The notes: a model not told the origin generated them from the letters alone. DNA of 64,000 nt from Prevotella sp. (GCA_017442825.1 JAFRYZ010000005.1:51004-115003), one strand, 5' to 3'. Numbered from the stretch's first letter, positions 34,278 through 42,862 are shown. Numbers and translations are program-made.

Positions 34278-36086
34278 ATGCAAACGAAATGTCATCTCTC
34301 CGTTCTCATTCATGAACAGGCAAAGAAGTATGGCGCCAAGCCTGCGCTGACGTTCCGGTCGTTCGGCAGCCTGAAGTGGAAAACGGTATCGTGGAATCAG
34401 TTCTCGATGCGTGTCAAACAGGTGTCTAACGCCTTGCTGAACTTGGGCTTGAAGCCGCAGGAGAAGATCGCGGTGTTTGCACAGAACTGCATACAGTATC
34501 TCTATACCGACTTCGGCGCCTACGGCATCCGCGTCGTCTCCATACCGTTCTATGCCACCAGTTCCGAACAGCAGATTCAGTTCATGATCAACGACGGCAG
34601 CGTTCGCTACCTCTTTGTGGGCGAGCAAGAGCAGTATGACAAGGCGCATCGCGTGGCACCGCTCTGTCCGACACTGGAGCGCATCGTTGTCTTCGACTCT
34701 AGTGTGCGCATCAGCACCCACGATCCTCACGGCTTGTATTTCGAGGACTTCCTGAAGCTGGGCGAGGGACTACCGCGCCAGTCGGAGGTGGAGGAACTAT
34801 GGCATCAAGCTAACGAAGATGATTTATGTAATATTCTCTATACCAGCGGGACGACTGGCGACTCGAAGGGGGTGATGCTGACCTACGGACAATATCATGC
34901 TGCTATGGAGGCTAACGGCAAGTGTGTGCCGGTGACAAAGGACGACAAGGTGATTAACTTCCTGCCGCTGACACATATCTTTGAGCGCGGATGGTCGTAC
35001 CTGGCGCTGACAATGGGAGCACAACTCATTATCAACACTTACCCGAAGGAAATTCAGCAGTCGCTGCGCGAAACCCATCCTACCTGCATGTCGAGTGTTC
35101 CGCGTTTCTGGGAGAAGGTGTATGTGGGTGTGAAAGAGAAGATCGACAGCGCTAGTCCCGTTCAGCGCAAGCTGTTCCTGCATGCACTGGCGGTGGGAAA
35201 GAAGCGCAATGTGGAGTATCTGGCTCACGGCAAGCGGGTTCCTCTGCCGGTGGAGATGGAATACAGACTGGTCAACAGTACCATCCTCAGTCTGGTGCGC
35301 AAGCAACTGGGGCTTATCCGTCCGAATATCTTCCCCACTGCCGGAGCGTACGTCTCGCCGGAAGTCGAGGAATTTGTCCATTCCATCGGACTGAAGATGG
35401 TGGTGGGCTACGGACTGACGGAGAGTCTTGCCACCGTTTCGTGCGACCATCTGGACGAGGGCTATACCATCGGGTCGGTGGGAAGACCGATAGAAGGTAT
35501 CGAGATCAAGATTGGCGAAAACGAAGAGATTCTGTTGAAGGGTCCGACCATCACGAAGGGATATTACAAGCGCGACACAACGAATGCCGCCGCCTTCGAC
35601 AAAGACGGTTTCTTTCATACTGGTGATGCCGGCTACCTGAAAGACGGTGAATTGTTCTTGAAGGAGCGCATCAAAGACTTGTTCAAGACTTCTAACGGCA
35701 AATATATCGCTCCGCAGATGATTGAGGGATTGCTGCTGGTTGACAAGTTTGTGGAGCAGGTGGCGGTAGTGGCCGACCAACGCAAGTTCGTCTCGGCACT
35801 CATCGTCCCGGAATACAACATCCTAGAGGAGTGGGCACGCGAAAACGGCATCGCCTTCGACGACAGGGAGGAACTTTGCAGCAACAAGAAGGTTATAGCC
35901 ATGATGGCAGAACGTATCGAAACGCTCACACAGGGACTTGCCAGCTACGAGAAAATCAAGAAGTTCGTGCTGCTGGCTCACCACTTCTCCATGGAGAACG
36001 GCGAACTGACGAATACGCTGAAACTGCGCCGCCCCGTGGTGTATAAGAGTTATAAAGACGTCATCAATAAAATTTACGAGGAGTAA
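34278..36086 (+). CDS. fadD: Long-chain fatty acid--CoA ligase
   Basis: A 602-aa AMP-forming long-chain acyl-CoA synthetase. Motifs: ILYTSGTTGDSKGVMLTY (P-loop), FLPLTHIFERGW, VVGYGLTESLATVS, FHTGDAGYLKDG, LKERIKDLFKTSNGKYIAP and the C-terminal LTNTLKLRRP. The length and the RIKDLFKTSNGK motif mark the long-chain branch (FAA1-like). It activates exogenous or recycled fatty acids for phospholipid synthesis. Two stacked promoters precede it. Confidence 0.93.
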   Translation: MQTKCHLSVLIHEQAKKYGAKPALTFRSFGSLKWKTVSWNQFSMRVKQVSNALLNLGLKPQEKIAVFAQNCIQYLYTDFGAYGIRVVSIPFYATSSEQQIQFMINDGSVRYLFVGEQEQYDKAHRVAPLCPTLERIVVFDSSVRISTHDPHGLYFEDFLKLGEGLPRQSEVEELWHQANEDDLCNILYTSGTTGDSKGVMLTYGQYHAAMEANGKCVPVTKDDKVINFLPLTHIFERGWSYLALTMGAQLIINTYPKEIQQSLRETHPTCMSSVPRFWEKVYVGVKEKIDSASPVQRKLFLHALAVGKKRNVEYLAHGKRVPLPVEMEYRLVNSTILSLVRKQLGLIRPNIFPTAGAYVSPEVEEFVHSIGLKMVVGYGLTESLATVSCDHLDEGYTIGSVGRPIEGIEIKIGENEEILLKGPTITKGYYKRDTTNAAAFDKDGFFHTGDAGYLKDGELFLKERIKDLFKTSNGKYIAPQMIEGLLLVDKFVEQVAVVADQRKFVSALIVPEYNILEEWARENGIAFDDREELCSNKKVIAMMAERIETLTQGLASYEKIKKFVLLAHHFSMENGELTNTLKLRRPVVYKSYKDVINKIYEE

Positions 36087-36098
36087 ATTGATAATTCT

Positions 36099-36160
36099 TG
36101 CGCCGCTTCGCTCTGCAAGTGCTACGCGATTACACAATTCACAATTAATAATTCACAATT
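36099..36160. repeat. Dispersed repeat abutting the prfB start
   Basis: CGCCGCTTCGCTCTGCAAG-type sequence followed by AATTCACAATT repeats that run into the prfB start codon. Related copies: 37453-37483, 38149-38196, 39970-40045. Confidence 0.7.
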
Positions 36161-37271
36161 GATTACACAAGACCAACTGAAAGACATATTGGATAGGGCT
36201 GATGCCTTGCATCGCTATCTGAACATACCACAGAAGCAGGTGGAGTTTGAGGAAGAACAATTGCGGACTCAGGCTCCAGACTTTTGGGACGACCCGGCAC
36301 GTGCTCAGGCGCAGATGAAGAAGGTGAAGGGGATAGAGAAATGGCTAACGGGTTACAAAGAGGTGCGCACTCTCGCCGATGAACTGCAGCTGGCGTTTGA
36401 CTTCTACCATGAGGATATGGTGACCGAAGGAGAGGTGGATGCTGATTATGCCAAAGCTCTGAAAGCCATAGAAGACCTAGAACTGAAGAACATGCTGCGG
36501 CAGGAAGAGGACCCGATGGACGCGGTGCTGAAAATTAACTCCGGTGCCGGTGGCACAGAGAGCCAGGACTGGGCGCAGATGCTCATGCGCATGTATATGC
36601 GATGGGCTGAGGCTCACGGTTACAAGGTTACCATTTCCAATCTTCAGGAAGGCGACGAGGCAGGCATCAAAAGTGTCACGATGGAGATTGAAGGTGGCGA
36701 GTTTGCCTATGGCTTCCTCAAGAGCGAGAACGGTGTCCACCGGTTGGTGCGGGTCAGTCCGTTTAATGCTCAAGGTAAGCGTATGACGAGTTTCGCTTCT
36801 GTCTTCGTCACACCGCTGGTCGATGACACCATTGAGGTGTATGTCGATCCAGCCAAACTGTCGTGGGACACGTTCCGTAGCAGCGGTGCAGGCGGGCAGA
36901 ATGTCAACAAGGTGGAGTCGGGCGTACGACTGCGCTATTGGTACACCGACCCCGATACCGGCGAAGAAGAGGAAATCCTCATCGAGAATACCGAGACGCG
37001 CGACCAACCGAAGAACAAGGAGAAGGCTTTGTTGCTGTTGAAATCGCAACTCTACGACCGAGCCATGAAGAAACGCCTGGAGGCACAGGCAAAGATAGAG
37101 GCTTCGAAAAAGAAAATAGAGTGGGGCAGTCAAATCCGTTCTTATGTCTTCGACGACAAACGCGTGAAAGACCACCGCACCAACTACCAGACTTCGGATG
37201 TCGATGCCGTTATGGACGGTAAACTCGATGGCTTTATCAAAGCTTATCTGATGGAGGAAGGGGAAAATTGA
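36159..37271 (+). CDS. prfB: Peptide chain release factor 2
   Basis: RF2 releases peptides at UGA/UAA. 370 aa. Stop-codon recognition SPF is present (RVSPFNAQ), and the catalytic GGQ lies in SSGAGGQNVNKVES. The frame runs from TTG at 36159 (MITQDQLKDIL) without the programmed +1 frameshift found in E. coli and many other bacteria. No ATG fits the conserved N-terminus; TTG is the best start and lies at the end of an AT-rich repeat. Confidence 0.92.
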   Translation: MITQDQLKDILDRADALHRYLNIPQKQVEFEEEQLRTQAPDFWDDPARAQAQMKKVKGIEKWLTGYKEVRTLADELQLAFDFYHEDMVTEGEVDADYAKALKAIEDLELKNMLRQEEDPMDAVLKINSGAGGTESQDWAQMLMRMYMRWAEAHGYKVTISNLQEGDEAGIKSVTMEIEGGEFAYGFLKSENGVHRLVRVSPFNAQGKRMTSFASVFVTPLVDDTIEVYVDPAKLSWDTFRSSGAGGQNVNKVESGVRLRYWYTDPDTGEEEEILIENTETRDQPKNKEKALLLLKSQLYDRAMKKRLEAQAKIEASKKKIEWGSQIRSYVFDDKRVKDHRTNYQTSDVDAVMDGKLDGFIKAYLMEEGEN

Positions 37272-37300
37272 TAATTCACACTAAAATAAATAAAAACACT

Positions 37301-37444
37301 ATGAACGAAACAACTAAAGCAAAGAAAGCTGCTTATCAGAAAAAGCAGGAAGCACAAGGAAAGAAAGTAGTAAACTGGATTTTCGGTGTATTGTTGGTAC
37401 TTGCCATCATCTTCGCCGTCTATTCCGTGTTTATTGTGAGTTGA
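37301..37444 (+). CDS. 47-aa single-pass membrane protein
   Basis: A short ORF, ATG at 37301 to TGA at 37442-37444. The first half is very basic (KAKKAAYQKKQEAQGKK), the second half one hydrophobic segment (VVNWIFGVLLVLAIIFAVYS). N-in topology is predicted from the positive charges. It lies 29 nt after prfB and before a CYTH gene. The function is unknown; the codon pattern and clean TM segment support a real gene. Confidence 0.7.
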   Translation: MNETTKAKKAAYQKKQEAQGKKVVNWIFGVLLVLAIIFAVYSVFIVS

Positions 37445-37495
37445 GAGTCTAGAGTTCTTTGCAAGCAAAGCGCTTCACGATTAGAGAGTCTGGAA

Positions 37496-37990
37496 ATGAG
37501 TGGACTGGAGATAGAACGCAAGTTCTTGGTGCATAAGCGCATGGACTGGAAGGCGCAGGCTTTTGCCAGCAGCCGCATCCAGCAGGGATACATGGCTGCC
37601 GTCAACACCGTTCGTGTGCGCACTCGTGACGACAAAGCCTTCCTCACCATTAAGGGACCTTCGCGCGACGGTTTGTCACGCTATGAGTTTGAGAAAGAAA
37701 TTACCATGGATGAGGCACGGCAGCTGTTGCCACTCTGTGAACCGGGCATCATCGACAAAACACGCTATCTCGTACGTTGCGGTGACCACGTTTTCGAGGT
37801 TGATGAGTTCTATGGCGACAACGAAGGACTGGTAATGGCTGAGGTGGAGCTGCAAAGTGCCGACGAAAGCTTTGAAAAGCCAGAATTCATCGGAATGGAA
37901 GTAACCGGCGACGGTCGCTTCTACAATCGGCAGATGCGCCGCAACCCCTTCCGCCTTTGGCGCGACAACCTGCCAGAAGAATACAGATAA
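37496..37990 (+). CDS. CYTH domain protein (triphosphate tunnel metalloenzyme)
   Basis: 164 aa. The N-terminal EIERKFLV is the ExExK signature; TVRVRTRDDKAFLTIKGP and KTRYLVRCGDHVFEVDEFYG supply further tunnel residues. Bacterial members of this size hydrolyse tripolyphosphate or related triphosphates; adenylate cyclase activity (CyaB type) is less likely. Its last 104 nt overlap the convergent VanZ ORF. Confidence 0.92.
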   Translation: MSGLEIERKFLVHKRMDWKAQAFASSRIQQGYMAAVNTVRVRTRDDKAFLTIKGPSRDGLSRYEFEKEITMDEARQLLPLCEPGIIDKTRYLVRCGDHVFEVDEFYGDNEGLVMAEVELQSADESFEKPEFIGMEVTGDGRFYNRQMRRNPFRLWRDNLPEEYR

Positions 37991-38453
37991 ACGAACCCAA
38001 AGCACAGCCAAGGACATCGGCAAAGAAGTCTATCCAGTCACCACTGCGGGTGCCACCTGTGCAGTAGGCTTGCACCAATTCCAACAAACCACCCATGAGG
38101 GAGGGGAGGAGGAGGGAGTAAATTAATAATTGACATTTTTTTAACAAGCGAAGCGTCTTCGTCGATTGCTTGCTCTGCAAGCGTTTCGCGATTATGGTCT
38201 TTGGCTTTTGACCTTCGACCTTCAGCCTTTGACTTTTGAGTTTCAACCTTTGCCCTTTGGTCTTCGACCTCAGCCTTTCGTAGGCAATGACGATGCTTAG
38301 TACGAGGTACATGACGATGTGCGTCCACTTGTCCATCATGCTTACATGACTGAGCGGAGTCTCTGGAATGGGGACGATACAGATTACCCAGATAACGGCA
38401 ACGAGCATCGTTGTCAAAGGATATTTACTGATAAAAGAGATTATTTTCTGCAT
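37887..38453 (-). CDS. VanZ-like membrane protein with repeat insertion
   Basis: 188 aa. Conserved VanZ blocks are split: KYPLTTMLVAVIWVICIVPIP and MDKWTHIVMYLVLSIVIAYE lie before, and GGLLELVQAYCTGGTRSGDW with IDFFADVLGCALGSFI after, a ~45-aa Lys/Gln/Arg-rich insertion (~63-107). The insertion is encoded by dispersed and heptamer repeats. The tail after the last membrane segment runs 104 nt into the CYTH gene, suggesting loss of the original stop. VanZ-family function is poorly defined. The start at 38453 is set by the -7 box at 38505-38512. Confidence 0.75.
   Translation of the reverse strand: MQKIISFISKYPLTTMLVAVIWVICIVPIPETPLSHVSMMDKWTHIVMYLVLSIVIAYERLRSKTKGQRLKLKSQRLKVEGQKPKTIIAKRLQSKQSTKTLRLLKKCQLLIYSLLLPSLMGGLLELVQAYCTGGTRSGDWIDFFADVLGCALGSFICILLAGCRAKGGRGCGASADCRSDRRRLLPFR
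38133..38279. repeat. Dispersed repeat and TCAAAGG heptamer tract inside the VanZ gene
   Basis: 38149-38196 carries the GCTCTGCAAGCGTTTCGCG-type repeat. 38196-38279 read on - is a run of 7-bp units such as TCAAAGG, TCGAAGG, CTGAAGG, TCAAAAG. Confidence 0.75.
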
Positions 38454-38504
38454 CTTTTCTTCTTCTATTGTCGCATTTTTCGCATCTTTTCTTTTAATAT
38501 GCTG

Positions 38505-38532
38505 CAAAAGTAGATAATTTTTTATACTTTTG
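38505..38532. promoter_or_regulatory. Symmetric divergent promoter, VanZ / NSS transporter
   Basis: CAAAAGTA (38505-38512, -7 box for the - strand) and TACTTTTG (38525-38532, -7 box for +) form an 8-bp inverted pair 12 bp apart. Neither has a good TTTG at -33. The NSS leader after it contains GGGATagaATCCC and TATAGG...CCTATA hairpins. Confidence 0.65.
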
Positions 38533-38592
38533 CAACCGTTATAGGGATAGAATCCCCGTTTGGTCCTATATATAAATAGGTGTAACTTTTTT

Positions 38593-39954
38593 ATGAAACA
38601 GACAGACAGAGGAAGTTTCGGAAGCAAGTTGGGTGTCGTCCTGGCTACGGCAGGTAGTGCCGTCGGACTGGGCAATGTGTGGCGTTTCCCCTATATGGCA
38701 GGAGAGAACGGCGGAGCTGTCTTCATCATCATTTACATTGCCTGCGTCCTGGTGTTGGGACTGCCGTGTATGGTTAGCGAGTTCATCATCGGCAGACATG
38801 CCGCCTCCAATACTGCCCGTGCCTACACCAAGCTCTCCAACGGCACGGCATGGAAGTGGGTAGGTTATCTGGGAGTGCTCACAGGCTTTCTTATTACCGG
38901 TTATTACGGTGTCGTGGCAGGTTGGTGTCTGCAATACGTCTATGCCTCTGTAGCCGGTCAACTGCATGGCAGTCCGCAGTTCTTCGACCAGTATTTTGCT
39001 GTTTTCAGCTCAGACCCATGGCAGCCCATATTGTGGCTCTGCGTCTTTTTCGGCATCACCCACTTCGTCATCATCCACGGAGTGCGCAACGGCATCGAAC
39101 GAGCCTCCAAAATCCTCATGCCCTTGCTGTTTGTCCTGTTGCTGTTTATCGTTGTCGCCTCGTGCATGCTGCCTGGTGCCTCCGCAGGCATTGATTTCCT
39201 GTTTAAGCCCGACTTCTCCAAGATGACCAGCGACGTCTTCCTCGGCGCCCTCGGACAGTCGTTCTATTCGCTGAGCATCGCCATGGGATGCATCTGTACC
39301 TATGCCTCCTACTTCAGCCGTCAGACCAACCTTTCCAATTCAGCCGTGCAGATAGGCCTCATCGACTCGATGGTAGCCATCCTAGCCGGACTCATGATAT
39401 TCCCTGCCGCCGCCTCCGTAGGTGTGCGCCCAGACAGTGGTCCTTCGCTCATCTTCATCACCCTGCCCAACGTCTTCGAACAAGCCTTTGTTTCGATGCC
39501 CATCGTGGGCTTCTTCATCTCCCTGATGTTCTATGCCCTCCTGGCGTTGGCTGCCCTCACCTCGCTGATATCCCTTCATGAGGTGAGCACGGCATTCTTC
39601 CAAGAAGAGCTCAAGACCACCCGCAACCGCGCAGCTTGGATAGTCACCGTTACCTGTTGGGTTGTCGGAGTGTTCTGTTCCATGTCCCTGGGTCAGTGGA
39701 GTTTCCTCTCCATCGATGGCAAGAGCCTGTTCAGCCTCTTCGACTTCGTCACGGGTCAGATATTCCTGCCCATCGGCGGTTTCCTCACCTGCCTGTTCAT
39801 TGGTTGGTTTGTACCGAAACAACTTGTCAAAGACGAATATACCAACTGGGGCACATTGCGCGGTAGACTGTTCAGGGTTTATCTCTTTCTGGTGCGCTTT
39901 GTCTGTCCTGTAGCCATTGCTGCTATCTTCCTCCACCAATTTGGTGTGGTTTGA
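38593..39954 (+). CDS. Sodium-dependent NSS-family amino acid transporter 1
   Basis: 453 aa, LeuT/SNF fold with ~11-12 membrane segments. The N-terminal block ATAGSAVGLGNVWRFPYMAG contains the Na+/substrate unwound TM1 motif. VRPDSGPSLIFITLPNVF and IGWFVPK near the C-terminus are typical of bacterial NSS. Substrate probably an aromatic or aliphatic amino acid. The start at 38593 gives the standard KQTDRGSFGSKLG N-terminus. A paralogue follows. Confidence 0.93.
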   Translation: MKQTDRGSFGSKLGVVLATAGSAVGLGNVWRFPYMAGENGGAVFIIIYIACVLVLGLPCMVSEFIIGRHAASNTARAYTKLSNGTAWKWVGYLGVLTGFLITGYYGVVAGWCLQYVYASVAGQLHGSPQFFDQYFAVFSSDPWQPILWLCVFFGITHFVIIHGVRNGIERASKILMPLLFVLLLFIVVASCMLPGASAGIDFLFKPDFSKMTSDVFLGALGQSFYSLSIAMGCICTYASYFSRQTNLSNSAVQIGLIDSMVAILAGLMIFPAAASVGVRPDSGPSLIFITLPNVFEQAFVSMPIVGFFISLMFYALLALAALTSLISLHEVSTAFFQEELKTTRNRAAWIVTVTCWVVGVFCSMSLGQWSFLSIDGKSLFSLFDFVTGQIFLPIGGFLTCLFIGWFVPKQLVKDEYTNWGTLRGRLFRVYLFLVRFVCPVAIAAIFLHQFGVV

Positions 39955-39969
39955 GAGATGAGAGTTTAG

Positions 39970-40045
39970 AGTCCTTCGCTAGCGAAGCGCTTCGCGGTTA
40001 CTTGTGCCGCTTCGCTCTGCAAGCGAGCAAAGCTCGAACGAGAGT
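39970..40045. repeat. Dispersed palindromic repeat between NSS genes
   Basis: TTCGCTAGCGAAGCGCTTCGCGG, then GCCGCTTCGCTCTGCAAG and GAGCAAAGCTCGAACGAGAG. Short GAGAGTTTAGAGT direct repeats flank it and also appear at 41449-41500. Confidence 0.7.
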
Positions 40046-40060
40046 AGAGAGTTTTTAGAG

Positions 40061-41410
40061 ATGAAAAGGGCAAATTTTGGAAAATTAGGAGTCATCCTGG
40101 CTACGGCAGGTTCAGCAGTAGGACTCGGCAACATCTGGCGTTTTCCCTATATGACGGGTGAGAATGGTGGTGCTGCCTTCATCCTTGTCTATATCGTCTG
40201 TGTCTTCATGTTGGGCATTCCCGGCATGATAGCTGAATTTGTCGTCGGTCGTCATGGTGCTGCCAATGCCGCCCGTGCCTATGGCAGAATGACGCGTCGC
40301 CGTTCCTGGGGCCTCATCGGCTACATGGGTGTGTTCACCGCCATGATCATCCTTGGTTTTTATGCCGTTGTTGCCGGCTGGTGCCTGCAATACCTCTATG
40401 CCTCCGTTGCCGGTCAGGTGCAGGGCGATACGGCTTTCGTCTCCGACTATTTTTCCACTTTCTCCTCCCATCCCCTTTATCCATCGCTGTGGGCAGTAGC
40501 CTTCATCCTGCTTACCCATTTTGTCGTCACCCGTGGTGTGCGCAACGGCATCGAGCGTGCCTCCAACCTCCTCATGCCCACCCTGCTGTTCCTGTTGTTG
40601 GTCATCGTCGTCGCCTCGTGCATGTTGCCCGGAGCCTCGGCTGGCATTGAGTTCCTGTTTAAACCCGACTTCTCCAAGCTGTCGTCTCGCGTCTTTCTAG
40701 AAGCCCTCGGACAAGCTTTCTTCTCGTTGAGTCTTGGCACAGCATGTCTCTGCACCTACGCCTCCTACTTCAGCCGTAAGATCAACCTTGCTGCCTCAGC
40801 CCTGCAGATTGCTTTGCTCGATTGTGTGATAGCCATCCTTGCCGGACTCATGATATTCCCTGCAGCTGCTTCCGTTGGTGTGCGCCCCGATAGCGGTCCT
40901 TCGCTCATTTTCATCACTCTGCCCGCTGTCTTCACACAAGCCTTTGCTGCCGTGCCAGTCGTGGGCTACATCATCTCCGTGCTCTTCTACGCCATTTTGG
41001 CGCTGGCAGCCCTCACCTCCACCATCTCCATGCACGAGATAGGTACTGCCTTCTTCCGCGAAGAGTTGAGACTGAGCCGTCGGCAGGCAGCCTTCATTGT
41101 CACCCTCGTGTGCAGCCTGCTCGCCGTAGCCTGCTCGTTGTCCACGGGAGCTGTACCCCAGTTGCAAGTCTTCGGTACGTCGCTTATGGAATTCTGCGAC
41201 GGTCTCACCGCCAACCTCCTGCTGCCTCTTGGCAGTCTTCTCACCTGCCTCTTCCTCGGCTGGGTGGTCCCTCGTCGGATAGTCAAAGACGAGTTCACCA
41301 ACTGGAACTCCGTCTGCCGTTGCCTCTATCCCTATTGGCTCGTTGCCGTTCGCTACGTCTGTCCTGTAGCCATCGCCGCCATTTTCCTCCATCAACTGGG
41401 AGTGATTTGA
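40061..41410 (+). CDS. Sodium-dependent NSS-family amino acid transporter 2
   Basis: 449 aa, clearly paralogous to the preceding gene across its length (ATAGSAVGLGNIWRFPYMTG; CMLPGASAGIEFLFKPDFSK; VRPDSGPSLIFITLPAVF). Tandem duplication is likely. The start at 40061 (MKRANFGKLG) is chosen over an upstream in-frame ATG inside the repeat. Substrate not predictable; divergence between the copies suggests different preferences. Confidence 0.93.
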   Translation: MKRANFGKLGVILATAGSAVGLGNIWRFPYMTGENGGAAFILVYIVCVFMLGIPGMIAEFVVGRHGAANAARAYGRMTRRRSWGLIGYMGVFTAMIILGFYAVVAGWCLQYLYASVAGQVQGDTAFVSDYFSTFSSHPLYPSLWAVAFILLTHFVVTRGVRNGIERASNLLMPTLLFLLLVIVVASCMLPGASAGIEFLFKPDFSKLSSRVFLEALGQAFFSLSLGTACLCTYASYFSRKINLAASALQIALLDCVIAILAGLMIFPAAASVGVRPDSGPSLIFITLPAVFTQAFAAVPVVGYIISVLFYAILALAALTSTISMHEIGTAFFREELRLSRRQAAFIVTLVCSLLAVACSLSTGAVPQLQVFGTSLMEFCDGLTANLLLPLGSLLTCLFLGWVVPRRIVKDEFTNWNSVCRCLYPYWLVAVRYVCPVAIAAIFLHQLGVI

Positions 41411-41521
41411 GAGAGCCACCAGCCCCATGAAGGGGGAGCCTTAGAGTTGAGAGTCTAGAGTTTATAGTTTAGAGATGAGAGTTTAGAGTATATAGTATAG
41501 AGAAAAACGGAAGCTGGAATT

Positions 41522-42460
41522 ATGAACCTGAAAGAGTTTTTCTATTTTCGCAAGTCCGACAGCCGCGTGCTGCTGTTCTTGTTTACCATCGCTGTCATCG
41601 TCGTGGCAGTCATGATGTTGTTCGATAACCGTGGGGAGACGACGGCCTTGACGGCACAGGATTCTATCGACAACCAGATGCTAGGGGGAAAAAGGAGTGC
41701 CGATTATGGTGACAGGAGGAAAGGGCATGGAAGTTATTCCTCAAACCGTTACCTCCACTATGCTACTGAGGGCAGACCTATCGCACTGGCACCCTTCGAC
41801 CCCAACCGTGCCGACAGCACCCAGCTGTTGCGCCTGGGCTTCGCCCCGTGGCAGGTGCGCAGCATCTACCGCTATCGGGCGAAAGGAGGCGTCTTCCGGA
41901 CACCTGAAGATGTGGCACACATATATGGAGTGACGAAAGAGCAATACGAAACCTTGCGCCCCTATATCCGCATCTCCGACGACTATCAACTGGCAGCACA
42001 CTATGTCGCACCATCTGAACGTTATGTCAAAACGCCGCGCGACTCGGTGAAATACCCTGTTAAGGTGGCACCAAACGAGAAAATCGTTCTCAATACTGCC
42101 GACACTACCCAGTTGAAGCGTGTTCCGGGTATCGGCAGCGGATGGGCTCGACAGATATTCAACTATGGTAAGCTGCTGGGCGGCTATGTTGATATAGCCC
42201 AGCTCACCGAGATAGAAGGCTTTCCCGATGAGGCGCTGTCCTATTTCGTCATAGACCATCCCCATCCGCAGAAGATGAATCTCAACAAACTCTCCCTGAA
42301 CCAGCTGCGCCGCCATCCCTACATCAACTTCTACCAAGCACGCGCCATCTGCGACTACCGCCGTCTGAAAGGTCCCTTGCAGAGTCTCAGTCAACTCCGC
42401 CTGCTCAACGACTTCACTCCTACTGCCATCGAACGCCTGCAACCCTATGTGGAGTTCTGA
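41522..42460 (+). CDS. Helix-hairpin-helix protein, membrane-anchored
   Basis: 312 aa. One N-terminal membrane segment (VLLFLFTIAVIVVAVMMLF) precedes several ComEA-type HhH motifs: FDPNRADSTQLLRLG...; LNTADTTQLKRVPGIGSG; MNLNKLSLNQLRRHPYI. ComEA-like proteins bind DNA without sequence preference, often during uptake. Here the anchor suggests a periplasmic-facing DNA-binding role, but no competence genes are nearby. Confidence 0.88.
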   Translation: MNLKEFFYFRKSDSRVLLFLFTIAVIVVAVMMLFDNRGETTALTAQDSIDNQMLGGKRSADYGDRRKGHGSYSSNRYLHYATEGRPIALAPFDPNRADSTQLLRLGFAPWQVRSIYRYRAKGGVFRTPEDVAHIYGVTKEQYETLRPYIRISDDYQLAAHYVAPSERYVKTPRDSVKYPVKVAPNEKIVLNTADTTQLKRVPGIGSGWARQIFNYGKLLGGYVDIAQLTEIEGFPDEALSYFVIDHPHPQKMNLNKLSLNQLRRHPYINFYQARAICDYRRLKGPLQSLSQLRLLNDFTPTAIERLQPYVEF

Positions 42461-42464
42461 AAAA

Positions 42465-42596
42465 TGGTCGGAGGACGACCACAGTATGGTATTCAAAATA
42501 CCGCATATTGGTCCGTGAGAGACCATGTGTTGGTACGGACAGTACCACAGGCTGGTACAAGGAATACCAAACTGTGGTATCGTTTTTGATACGACG
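42465..42596. repeat. Six-unit 22-bp tandem hairpin array
   Basis: Units start at 42465, 42487, 42509, 42531, 42553 and 42575, exactly 22 bp apart. Each follows TGGTNN - 5-nt loop - NNACCA - 5-nt spacer. The two N positions co-vary to keep pairing: TGGTCG/CGACCA, TGGTAT/ATACCG, TGGTCC/AGACCA (5 bp), TGGTAC/GTACCA, TGGTAC/ATACCA (5 bp). The sixth is degenerate (GGTATC...GATAC). Loops and spacers are unrelated in sequence. It begins 4 nt after the HhH stop codon. It lacks identical repeats, so it is not a CRISPR. Confidence 0.85.
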
Positions 42597-42672
42597 GCAT
42601 CATTTTACTGCAATGAACGCCTTCTTGCATGCACAACATATACATAGAATTTATAAAAGGCGGAAATATCTG

Positions 42673-42735
42673 CCATATCTGCAACAATCGTTGATTATCA
42701 GGCGGTTACGAGTGGCAGATGGGTGGCAGATATGG
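42673..42735. repeat. Inverted repeat in the gap before the NSS remnant
   Basis: CCATATCTGC (42673-42682) and GCAGATATGG (42726-42735), with extra ATATCTGC/GGCAGAT copies around them. Nothing else is recognisable in 42597-42862. Confidence 0.6.
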
Positions 42736-42862
42736 TAAATGTTTTTTACTTTATCAGTTTGTTAACCCCTTTCTTAACAGATTTTATACATATTTTGGGC
42801 GAAAGATTTCCTTTTCTCTCTCCTTTGAAAATGTTAAAAGGGGAAAATAAACAGAGTTTTAT

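Noticed and set aside
34824-35780. 318-aa open frame on - opposite fadD
   Set aside because: Shadow of fadD; no promoter or family motif.
36159-37271. Programmed frameshift in prfB
   Set aside because: The frame is continuous from TTG to the stop; no in-frame TGA with a CTT slip site is present.
42465-42596. CRISPR array
   Set aside because: Units are only 22 bp, repeats are not identical, spacers are 5 nt and no cas gene is present.
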